Of a stretch of 64,000 nucleotides of DNA, positions 55,801 through 64,000 are shown piece after piece. The DNA comes from Pseudoips prasinana. Taxonomy: Eukaryota; Arthropoda; Insecta; Lepidoptera; Nolidae. Position 1 is the first letter of the stretch; each line of letters opens with the position of its first letter. The position numbers were made by a program, and so were the translations under genes. The DNA lies in NCBI GenBank assembly GCA_951640165.1, contig OX621243.1:2294001-2358000 (forward strand), written 5' to 3'. The notes under the pieces are model-generated. The model was not told where the DNA came from. It searched no databases and saw only the letters and a program-made list of their open reading frames with translations.

Positions 55801-58800
55801 AAGGAATTTGAATTCAATTTGGAAACCATTGTCTGTCGCACAAAAGATAATTATCATAATCGTTGTATTACTTTTTTTAAAGAGAACGCCCGCAACTAGA
55901 GAATTTAATCCCTGTGTCGCGGGGTACGTTACAAACATAAAGGAGACGGGGATTTCTGGGCCTGACTGTAATAAGTTGAGATATGGTTTAAAAAAAGCGT
56001 TATATTATTCTATTTTAACCGTAAAAAATTTACCCAATTTACAATCTGGGAAACGAGAAATCTCAAAATAAGTTTAAGTCACGAATTAAATTGGTTGTTG
56101 ATTACTAAAATCGATTAACGTTAATGAGTTCAAACAATGTAATATAAATCCTCTTGCACCAGACACCAGGTAACCGACTTAATTATAATTATTATTAAAT
56201 ACATTAAGATAATGTCAACAGTAAAAATTAAATATCAACAAAATAAATAGAAATCATAATTTCGGTTATCGTTCAAATCGATTTATTAGTAATTGTCAAC
56301 TATATTTTTAATCTATGACATGGGTGAAAGATTTTGAATCTTAATCTATGATCGGTGACTCGTTTCTCGTGTCGTTTAGTGCGTGTCTGATTTGAGTATT
56401 TTTTATTGTTTTGTTTATATATTCCTCGACAACTGCATCCTCTCTACGGACTTCTGATATTGCTTAACGTATACGACTTTTGCTAACATACTAAAAATCA
56501 GCTGTTTAGTATAGGTTGGTACATAACCTTTCTATTAAGACGAAATCTTTTACAACTCTACTCACAGATTGAACTAAAAAATCCATGGATTAATCCATGG
56601 ATTTTTTAGTGATTGGCTGATAATTTATAGACCCATTAATTGACACCACTTTTATCTTTGTACATCCGAGCCCAATATTGTATGAAATCGTATCCGTCTC
56701 CTTTGTGACTGCACGTGTGGCGCAGTGGCTAAGACAGTTGCCTCGCCGCTTCGTGTCGTGGGTTCGAGTCCCGCGCCGGATAACTATTTGTGTGACCCAT
56801 AAATAGTTGTTACGAGTCTGGATGTAATTTATGTCCGTCTAATATATGTTTGTAAAGTACCCCGCGACACAGGGATTAATTTCCATAATGCGGACGGAAA
56901 TACATCCATTTACATATGTATGTTATATAAAAACATACAATCGAATCATCGGTTGCCATAGGGCAGGCTCGGTCTAGTTTGACATCAGATGGTTGTTTTG
57001 GTTCGAGTCGCCCGATACACTTTTCGTAAATCAAGCGTGCGCAAAGGAGTTTTACTTTCCAAATACTTGCTCTATGACATGACAAAAGTATGTTAAATAG
57101 TAAGCTATCTTACCTTCGGAGGAGTAGGAGCTGACTGAGGAGCGGGTCTGTACTGCTGCTGTGGCTGCGGTGCTGGCCTGTACTGCTGTTGGGGCTGCGG
57201 CGCTCTATACTGAGGCTGCTGCTGTTGAGGTCGGTACTGCTGCTGAGGGACGGGTGCGGGGCGGGGAGCGGGACGGGGGGCGGGGCGGGGGGCAGGCTCC
57301 TCGTAGTCGTAGTCTACGGCCTGAGCTTGTACGGGGCGGTAGTTGTTTGCGCGGTTGGCCTGGAAATTAATATACGTCATGCTATTAAGAAACGCTTGTT
57401 TTAACTAGCTGTGCCCCCGCAGTTTTACCCGTATATATATTTATAAATTATAGCCTATGTGTTAATCAAGGATATCAGCTAACTCCATACCAAAGTTTAT
57501 TAAAATTGCTATAGCTGTTCAGACGTGAAGAAGTAACAAACATACACACTAACACAGTCACACACTCACAAACTTTCGCCTTTATAAACACTAATATACA
57601 AACTACTTTAGACCACACGACTGAGGCGCTCATGGCTAGATGCTCTCATTGGTCTGTAAGTGATTGGCGAGGTTAAGCAACTAGGCTCGCGGTCAGTCTA
57701 TAGATGGGTGACCGCCAAAGTGGTTTAATTTCTGAGCGTCTTACTACTTCGGAGGGCACGTTAAGCTGTCGGTTCCGGTTGTAGTCATTAGGCAACAGTC
57801 GTTAGGCCTTATAAGAGGCCTAATGGGCGGCTTGAACAACTCTGACACTAGGGTAACCACTCCCCATACGATAAGTAAGTAAGTTAAGTACCACACGACT
57901 GAAGTAAAACTTAGATATACGAAACGTAGCTGGCACCTCTCTGTCTTACCCCTACAGTAATACACGAAACGTCACTCTCTCTTTTTCTATCTTCACTAAA
58001 TTATATCTCCCTCTCAACATCCGTTCGCCTCGCCCGATCACACGTAACGCATTTACCAATTTAATTCAAAAAGTGTTTCTATATCAGTTTTCTTAGCTTA
58101 TTTAATTACACCTATAAACTTCGATGGATAAGACTTATTTTTTTAAATAATTTGGAATAATAATATCTAGGGACAATGTCACACAGATCATCCTAGCCCC
58201 AAACTAAGCAAAGCTTGTACTATGGGTACCAGGCGACGATATACATACCTACATATATAGATAGATAAATACTTACATACATAGAAAACATCCATGACTC
58301 CGAAACAAATATTCGTGCTCATCACACAAATATTTGCACTTACCGGGATTCGAACCCAGGACCACGTGCTTCGTAGGCAGGAGCACTACCAACTAGGCTA
58401 CGGTGACCGTATTAATTACTATATATATATATATATATATAACATTTTAATTATGTTGGCATATTTAGACTATAGACTATTTTACACTACTTCAATAGAG
58501 GCCAATAAATCTTTAACGTTATAATCTTAACTCTGAGTTTTCACTGACAAGCAGCAATTTTTCACTCTACTAACGCTGTAAAAACGTGAGCCTCTTATCC
58601 ATTTAATTTTATTTTCTTTAAAAAAACATCGCCCGCACCAGTGAAATTAATCCCAGTGGCGCGGGGTACTTTGAAAACATATCATTGACGAACACAAAAG
58701 ACATCCAGACTCAGAAGAACTATTTATTGATCACACAAATTGTAGTCCTGCTCGGGAATCGAAACCGGGACGCCACACGTTTGATGATCAGCGAGGGAAT

Positions 58801-61467
58801 GATTAGCTCTCGCTGTAGGTACGTACCTGTGACTTGCCAGCGTCTCTCTCCCTTGCTTCCTTGGTCTCATCCACGAGGGTAGGAGGTGCGACGGTGATGC
58901 CCTCACCGGCAGGCTGGAAGCCGTACTTGTTAGCGCCGTACTCGATCACACGGAGCTGAAATTTAAGTCCCAAAAGTAAGTACAGATGTTTTATTTAAAT
59001 AAATAATTAACCATCCCATTATATTGCCAATCCTAACTGTTATTACTCAGGAAAATTGTAACTTGTAACTGATGCTCTTCAACAGGCGTTACAATTGAAA
59101 TGGCGATGGACCGGTCATGTAGCTAGGTACATCGACCAGAGATAGATAGATAGATAGATACACTTTATTGCACAAACTATAAAAAAATTTTACAGAAAGA
59201 AACTTAATATTTAAATAATGTATAATTGGCGGTCTTATCGCATAATAGCGATCAACTTCCAGTCAACCATATGATGGACTAGCATAATTGAAAATGACAG
59301 GCAGCTGATAGTGTACCATCGTCAGTTCTACAGAGTGTAGTGTCCTAACCTAATAATAAAATATACTATATAGATTAATGTACCTACATACATTTATATT
59401 CATACATAAACAAGTATAATAAACGAATAAATATTTCATAATAGATGTACCAAATGGATTGGTCTCACGGCATACCAAGTGGGACGACCTCAACAGTAAT
59501 GGGCGGACAGAATAAAAACCCTAGCGGGAAATAACTGGTTAAAAGTAGAAAGGAAGAAATGGAAAAATTTCGAGGAGACCCATACCCTGCCCCAGGGGTT
59601 CCAATACAAAATAAATAAGAATAAGTTATAAGAATAGGATACAAGTATTCATTATTTACAAAAATACTACTAAATTTAAATTTTACAAATACTAGTATCT
59701 ATTCTATAAACTAGTAATTTTGAAATAGTAAATCTATGTACAGACGCCAACACATTAGCTACCCCAATCTGTCAATATTCACCAATTGAAAGTGAACCTT
59801 ATGCTGTGATAAAGTTGAAAATATATAAAAAAAAATTACAGATTGGGGTAGCTGGATGTGATGGCAGCTGTACTCTTATGGGAAAATTAAAAGTTTAAAT
59901 AAAAAATAACTAAATATATGCGAAGATGAATTTGTTCGTTTGTTTGTTACACTTTTATACGTTGGCCACACTACCGTTCATCATGAAAATTTGCACACAA
60001 AGAAATTATATATATATATGTATATATATTTCATCCCTAGAAAATACTGTTCCTGAGGGTTCATGACTGGCCTGTTGATCTGGTGGTTAGTGACCCTGAC
60101 TGCTTAGCCAGAGGTCGAGGTTCAATCCCCCCCCCCCTCCCATACATTTTACTATTGTATACTAGTGTGTATTGTATTAATAGGATTCATACAGAGACTA
60201 ACTTGACGCCTTACCTTGCCGGTGTCATCCTTGTATCCGTATTTGCCTTTGACTTCTCCAGTCGGAGATTTGGTTTCGATTTTGAAAGATCCATCGCCGG
60301 CTTCGTAGCCGTACGTGTATGATCCATCTTCGTTGTGCCTGTAATGGAAACGCATCACCATCAATATCATGTCAACGGAAAGACGTCCAGTGCTGGACAA
60401 AAGCCTCCGCTAAGGATCTTGGGGGACATGCTATAATCGCCATGCTTTGTAGTCGGGTTGGCAATTGCAGCATGATGGTCATAGTATTTAGAGAGAAGTA
60501 TTCCCTCTAGGCGCATTCTACACCCCCTACGGGATGAGATATTGTGATGATATTCATCGCTGTCACCACATGAGCACCGCAGAAACGCATAATATTATGA
60601 AAGTTATCTTAATTAGAGATCGCACTTGTTTGAAATTCGAACACTAATGGTTCTATTGACAAAGACAATAGACATTAAAGACAAATAATATTTATCTATA
60701 CTTAGTTTTGACAACCAGTTTGTCATCTCTTCTCTGTTGGTCAGTGTGTCAAAAGCATGGTAGTGTGTAATGTTATTTTTCATTAATATAATTTACTTCT
60801 CGGCTCAGTGCCTTTTTATTGAAGTTATACTTCTTTTGGCGCGATGGAGAAAAATGATGAGAGTGAATTTTTACGATGCGCGCGCACACCGACACCAAAA
60901 AATTTAACAGCATGAAGTAAGTTCTAGGTGGTAAGAGAGTGAATTTTTACGATGCGCGCGCATCGTAAAAATAACAGCATGAAGTTAGTTCTAGGTGGTA
61001 TGAAAATGTATGAGAGTGAATTTTTACGATGCGCGCGCATCGTAAAAATAACAGCATGACGTTAGTTCTAGGTGGTATGAAAATTGATAACTATGTTCAA
61101 GTTGTATATTAAGAAGTATAACTTCTAACGCGTGTACATAAGTACACACAAGTTTTTTTGTTTGTCACTATACCACTGTTGATCCTGGCTTACAGGTGCT
61201 GCGGTGGTGGGTAAGAGTGAGGTGAGGGTCCCATAAGTTCTATGTCCTTCTATAGCTTAACTTGCCTACGAATACTATTTTACATGTTCGTTCGTTCGGT
61301 GCGAGCCAAGGTTAAAGAAACTTATACGTTAGTAAATGTTACCTGTTAATCTGCTTGAGGATGGCTACGGGAGGCTCCGGCGTTGGCTTGTTGGACTCGG
61401 ACGCGATGTAGCGCGGCGCGCGATCATCGTACTGTGCGCTTGCACACGCTACTAACGCCAGCACCGC
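52684..61467 (-). CDS. Cuticular protein, CPR family, RR-1-like (gene C)
   Basis: Six exons on the minus strand: 61467-61343, 60338-60215, 58955-58827, 57359-57114, 55151-54984 and 52860-52684. All borders are GT-AG. The first junction is phase 2 and the rest are phase 0. They join to 322 residues. The first begins inside a signal peptide (AVLALVACASA), so a start exon lies beyond 61467; I could not place it. Residues 40-98 form a complete RR-1-like chitin-binding domain (NRHNEDGSYTYGYEAGDGSF, GKYGYKDDTGKLRVIEYG, ANKYGFQP) split over three exons. The tail is Pro/Gln/Tyr-rich with QQYRPA-type repeats and ends DITFGSY. No mature cysteine. Less than 1 kb of coding sequence is spread over 8.8 kb because the introns are full of repeats. 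Likely a secreted cuticle matrix protein. Confidence 0.92.
53075..53165 (-). repeat. Repeat pair with (AATGA)n tail
   Basis: AATGAAATGAAATGAAATTT and CAGCACTTGGGTATTAACAT are the reverse complement of 62395-62505 (AAATACCCAAGTGCTG). It looks like a LINE or retrogene 3' end. The two copies lie near the two ends of gene C. Confidence 0.55.
53166..54350. other. Gene C intron, mostly unique
   Basis: Intron sequence between a LINE-like 3' end and the 43-bp minisatellite. No frame or repeat recognised. Confidence 0.45.
54351..54914 (+). repeat. 43-bp minisatellite, 13 copies
   Basis: CCAGTTCGTC recurs at exact 43-base steps from 54378 to 54894. Units are nearly identical; a single T/C site (ACAGTCC or ACAGCCC) varies in the order T C C T C T C C C C T C C. 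It lies in the last intron of gene C, about 70 bases from the donor at 54983. Confidence 0.95.
54984..55151 (-). CDS. Gene C, Pro/Phe/Gln exon
   Basis: Acceptor TTCCTTAG and donor CAA|GTAAGT bound 56 codons: PAFFAGAAPAPAEPSNNN to PKPQIEYSQ. The donor is about 70 bases before a 43-bp minisatellite in the next intron. Confidence 0.88.
55215..55465 (-). mobile_element. SINE-B copy, near complete
   Basis: Complete type from TATCCTGGGACATTATTTAC to CCACGCCAACAGGCCCG, in an intron of gene C just upstream of the 55.15-kb acceptor. Confidence 0.72.
56574..56609. repeat. Perfect 36-bp palindrome
   Basis: CTAAAAAATCCATGGATT and its exact reverse complement with no spacer, in the 55.15-57.11 kb intron of gene C. 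Confidence 0.85.
56706..56892 (+). mobile_element. tRNA-derived SINE-C
   Basis: The head has an A-box-like TGGCGCAGTGGCTAAGA and the B-box-like GGTTCGAGTCC. The body GATGTAATTTATGTCCGTCT and AAAGTACCCCGCGACACAGG defines the family. Intronic in gene C. Confidence 0.7.
57114..57359 (-). CDS. Gene C, Pro/Gln repeat exon
   Basis: Acceptor AATTTCCAG and donor AAG|GTAAGA bound 82 codons. It contains three PRPA repeats and several QQYRPA repeats, then SAPTPPK. It is a self-contained phase-0 cassette and could expand, contract or be skipped without a frameshift. Confidence 0.9.
57405..57598 (-). mobile_element. Helitron-like element, decayed, in an intron of gene C
   Basis: CTAGCTGTGCCCCCGCAGTT is a reversed 3' end. 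The 5' end near 57598 (ATAAACACTAATATAC) is mutated. Confidence 0.55.
57625..57889 (+). mobile_element. 5S-derived SINE, full-length copy with target duplication
   Basis: A 265-bp unit. Its head carries GTTAAGCAAC, CGCGGTCAGT and GATGGGTGACCGCC in the order and spacing of the 5S rRNA internal promoter. The body ends ...GGGTAACCACTCCCCATACG with an (AAGT)n tail. ACCACACGACTGA occurs on both sides (57612-57624 and 57890-57902), a 13-bp target duplication typical of LINE-driven retroposition. It lies in an intron of gene C. Confidence 0.78.
58166..58408 (-). mobile_element. tRNA-derived SINE-A
   Basis: The minus strand has an A-box-like GCCTAGTTGGTAGTG and the B box GGTTCGAATCC about 30 bases apart. 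A tRNA-unrelated body (CATGGATGTTTTCTATGTAT) follows and ends near CTAGATATTATT. Intronic in gene C. Confidence 0.72.
58613..58776 (-). mobile_element. SINE-C copy, decayed
   Basis: GTGGCGCGGGGTACTTTGAA and GGGAATCGAAACCGGGACG match degraded body and B box. Another partial copy is at about 55872-55945 (CTGTGTCGCGGGGTACGTTA). Both are in introns of gene C. Confidence 0.5.
58827..58955 (-). CDS. Gene C, RR-domain end exon
   Basis: Acceptor AATTTCAG and donor CAG|GTACGT bound 43 codons: LRVIEYGANKYGFQPAGEGI and then APPTLVDETKEARERD. The block completes the chitin-binding domain. A decayed tRNA-type SINE ends only about 50 bases into the following intron (58613-58776). Confidence 0.93.
59085..59640 (+). 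pseudogene. RTE-like C-terminal remnant split by a LINE 3' end
   Basis: KWRWTGHVARYIDQ is encoded just before 59140 and RWSHGIPSGTT just after about 59458; both belong to the decayed end of an RTE-like protein. Between them is a minus-oriented 3' end with a (TAGA)n tail (59140-59160) and the TGGCGGTCTTATCGC motif. Frames are broken. Confidence 0.5.
59741..59873. mobile_element. TGTAC-bordered MITE, 133 bp
   Basis: Ends are inverted (GACGCCAACACATTAGCTAC and GTAGCTGGATGTGATGGC) and both are bordered by TGTAC. A relative is at 41079-41212 and a half copy at 14352-14450. Confidence 0.68.
60215..60338 (-). CDS. Gene C, first RR-domain exon
   Basis: Acceptor CATTACAG and donor AAG|GTAAGG bound 124 bases. 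They encode HNEDGSYTYGYEAGDGSF to DDTGK, the front and middle of the RR domain. The intron falls just before the conserved EYGANKYGF block. Confidence 0.93.
60855..61085 (+). repeat. 76-77-bp tandem repeat with perfect palindromes
   Basis: GAGAGTGAATTTTTACGATG starts three copies (palindrome sites 60868, 60944 and 61021). Copies 2 and 3 hold a perfect 28-bp palindrome at 60944-60971 and 61021-61048 centred on GCGCGC; copy 1 does not. Inverted GAAGTTATACTTCTT and AAGAAGTATAACTTC bound the block (about 60819 and 61111), so it may be the inside of a DNA element. Confidence 0.8.
61163..61225 (+). mobile_element. Terminal fragment of the same LINE 3' UTR
   Basis: CCACTGTTGATCCTGGCTTA and GGTGGGTAAGAGTGAGG match the last 60 bases of the 17.0-kb copy. 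It lies in an intron of gene C. Confidence 0.55.
61343..61467 (-). CDS. Gene C, exon with signal-peptide end
   Basis: On the minus strand the acceptor GCCAACAG precedes 61467 and the donor CAG|GTAACA follows 61343. It encodes the signal peptide end, a predicted mature start at QYDDRAPRY and a linker PPVAILKQIN. It ends with two bases of an Arg codon. Confidence 0.88.
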
Positions 61468-62877
61468 CTGTTGGCACATACATACGTACATTAGTTATAT
61501 GTTTACATCAATAATATACACCCGACTTGTGTGAGTCAAACTCACGCACTTAGAGTTACTGTACTGGCACCAAAAACCAAAATGCATAATTATTTATGTT
61601 AGTTGTAAAAGTATCGACAAACGAAAAAAGTGCTGAAAAATATGACGTTGTTTGAAACTACGTTCTATTTTTCAGTATATTTCCATATTTTTTATTCGAA
61701 ATAGTTTTGGGAGATGTAATTGTAGACTCATACATAGTTTCTTATTGGGTAACGTACCCAAATAATACCAAAAGAGCCCTATCTCTAGATGTCCACTGTC
61801 AGTCCGTCCCTACGTTAGTCAGTCTGTTTGCAAACTGTGTGTCTCTTGAACCGTAACAATTGAAATTGTTACAGAGTATGTATTCATTTTAAGGGGTAAG
61901 TATGTATTCCTTTTAAACAGTTCATCTGTGTCTAAATTCATACGCAGGAATAAGTTTATTTTATTCAGAATTAAGACTAATACGCAATTGAGAATCGATC
62001 GAGCAACTTCTATTGTCCCATAAACCCTTAGAGAGTCAGTTACAAAGATAGATAGACTGTAATGAATGTAATTGTTATTATCATTACAACTTTTCTTTGT
62101 GGCTTTCTTCTCCAGGCCTTCCACCTACCCTAGCTACCTAGCTAGAGAAAGCCGCACGCAGGTTAGCTAGGGTGCCGGTATTAGTCGCTTAAATTAAACA
62201 ACTGGTTGAAAGCCTTCTGCGCTAGCCAACGGCTCGTTGTCTTCATTGCAATTCTTTAGTTTTAATATAGTAGTACTAAATTTAAAAATAATAGCTTGGT
62301 AACTTGCTATTTCTTGAATGATTTAAAAAATATGTGATAAGACAGACCGCATGGACGGACTAATATATATTTTTGTTCCTTTTTTGTTATGTTTGTTTCT
62401 ACTATGTTTATGTACCTACTGCATTGTGACCTTGACAAGTACAAGAGTATGTAAATACCCAAGTGCTGAATAAATTTCTTTATTTTATTTCATTATTTCA
62501 ACCTTGACCGAAAGCTTACTGTGTACGTCCTTCAACCAGCCGAATCCCGAAACAAATCTCTTGGTTTATACACAACGCAGAATTAGTTGAATGATAGTCG
62601 CAACAGACGCAAAGAACTGCTCGAACACAGAACTCGTTACAATTCCAATTCAATCAGACATATCAAATTTCCGCTAAATCAAATTGAATGGCTTTGCCTA
62701 TAAATTACCTCTATACAATAATAACTGAGTAGAAACAGAACTAGTAACTATTATTGTGATACAATCCATACTCGTAGGTATTTGTAAAGTAATAAATCTT
62801 GACTGCAAACGACCTGATTGATAAGTGGCTTAAGTTATAGACTCAAGCGGTAATAGCTGATATTATTTATGGTGCAA
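61468..62877. other. Upstream side of gene C
   Basis: Expected to hold part of the first intron or the start exon of gene C. Possible minus-strand TATA sequences lie near 62567 (TATAAACC) and further out near 63420 (TATAAATACGC), but no ATG followed by a good donor could be matched to either. Confidence 0.3.
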
Positions 62878-62955
62878 TAAATATATAGGGACAATGTCAT
62901 ACAGATCATCCTAGCCCCAAACTAAGCAAAGCTTTTACTATGGGTACCAGGTAAT
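62878..62955 (-). mobile_element. SINE-A tail fragment
   Basis: AGGGACAATGTCATACAGAT to GGGTACCAGG matches the 3' portion of SINE-A; the tRNA-like head is missing. Confidence 0.55.
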
Positions 62956-64000
62956 ATTGACTTTTAATACCTCATTGTTATTAAAATACTCCATTTTGTA
63001 TTTTGTAGAGGAAGCTGTTTTAAGCAAAAGGAATGTCTGGAAGTGAAGAAAGCAATACTAAAATTAAATAATACCGGATTTATTATTATTCCGATACCTC
63101 ATTCGATTTTTTTATAATGAAATAACTAAAAATATGCTAGTTCTGATCTTTCTTGGATTTATCAGACATTTATTATCCGGAGGTCATTGTCCAGCAGAGG
63201 GCGTTGTTCAGCTTATATGATGATGATGATTGCGGGAATCATAACTTCTACGAATATTAATCACAAAAACTAATTAATATTTAAAATAAATGAATCGATC
63301 TAATCTTAAAATCCAGGTAGGAATCTAAGAAGATGGCAGCTAGGGATAGCTCTTGATTAGCCTAAATAACGGCAAAGAACGAATATAAAAGTTCAATAAT
63401 AATACAGCCCGCGTATTTATAAGCAGTTATCGTGCTTTAAAGATTCTTCCAATACGCAGAGGAACGCTGCTAACCCATATTTCTCATCCAACGAACCACA
63501 CAGCATGAAGTTGTTCTAACTGTATTTATTCTGTAAGATTATGTTATTTCTTCAGGCAGGTTGCAATTTGTGTTCTAAGTCTTATCCCTACACAACACAA
63601 TAAATTAAAACAAAAATTACACATGAGGATTACTTCAGCATCTCAGGGTGATAAAAGCTCCCGCCATTAAGCGTACTAGATTTATTTGACTTTTAAAACA
63701 TTCTATTTCATTCAGTGAGCCAGGGAAAGTATTAATATGTACCCCACCGTCAAACAGCGACTATGCTGCCTCAAAGATAATCGCTTCAGTTTATAACTGA
63801 AGGCACACTCCACAATGTCGAAAGTTCACGCATTGATGGATTTACGTGTCGAATTATTGCCGGTCGCTGTCACAATGTTGTGATCTCACTTCACGTGTTG
63901 GGGCCGACGCATGACAAATGCTCTGCTCCATTTTGATGTATTTGTACCGAATTCCGAGTCTATGTTTGTTTCTATGTAGTTATATATTATCATCCATTTC
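62956..64000. other. Intergenic or gene C upstream DNA
   Basis: No frame. The TATAAATACGC on the minus strand at about 63414-63424 is the best promoter-like motif, unsupported by any coding exon. Confidence 0.3.

Noticed and set aside
58325..58408. tRNA genes (also near 9.7, 21.45, 41.5, 45.3, 45.5, 55.4 and 56.7 kb)
   Set aside because: A and B boxes are present, but the sequences recur with long shared non-tRNA bodies and I see no good acceptor stem pairing. They are SINE heads.
60152..60400. A start codon at 60400 for gene C
   Set aside because: The ATG lies in the intron before the 60.34-kb acceptor; the spliced signal-peptide exon at 61.4 kb fits the family.
63414..63424. TATAAATACGC as the promoter of gene C
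   Set aside because: No ATG followed by a usable donor was found downstream on the minus strand, so the link is unproven.

Overview
The window looks like a piece of a moth or butterfly (Lepidoptera) genome. It is AT-rich, intron-containing and crowded with transposable elements. The SINEs, Helitron-like elements with CTAG ends, cecropia-type mariner and non-LTR retrotransposon remnants are of kinds common in Lepidoptera. The only host genes I can support are three cuticular protein genes of the CPR family (Rebers-Riddiford / chitin_bind_4 domain). This assignment comes from reading the sequence; no database search was run.

Layout. (1) About 1-17 kb: no host gene; SINEs, LINE 3' ends, palindromic MITEs, and a cluster of six TATCGATA octamers at 15.84-15.99 kb. 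(2) 17.15-19.51 kb, plus strand: CPR gene A, three exons seen, signal-peptide start exon not found. (3) 20-35 kb: repeats, including two nested non-LTR elements (22.4-26.0 kb), a 122-bp tandem repeat, a head-to-tail Helitron array (26.7-27.3 kb), a 612-bp foldback element and an apparently intact mariner (29.11-30.39 kb). (4) 36.10-38.04 kb, plus strand: CPR gene B, one exon, with a TATA box and a short upstream ORF overlapping its start codon. (5) 38-52.6 kb: repeats only. (6) 52.68-61.47 kb, minus strand: CPR gene C, six exons seen, start exon not found; its introns carry SINEs, a 43-bp minisatellite, a Helitron and a palindromic tandem repeat. (7) 61.5-64 kb: presumed promoter and first-intron side of gene C, no confident feature.

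The three CPR proteins should be secreted by epidermal cells and bind chitin through the Rebers-Riddiford domain. They differ in their long low-complexity tails (Pro/Gln, Thr/Pro/Tyr/Arg, and Pro/Gln/Tyr). Gene C has the longer RR-1-like domain ending in EYGANKYGF. Genes A and B have a shorter form, and gene A carries an unusual pair of cysteines.

The most notable non-genic signal is a family of repeats whose head aligns with the internal promoter half of 5S rRNA. One copy has a 13-bp target-site duplication, so this looks like a 5S-derived SINE (SINE3 type). Other signals worth attention are the Helitron array with a miniature inverted copy, the TATCGATA cluster and the intact mariner.
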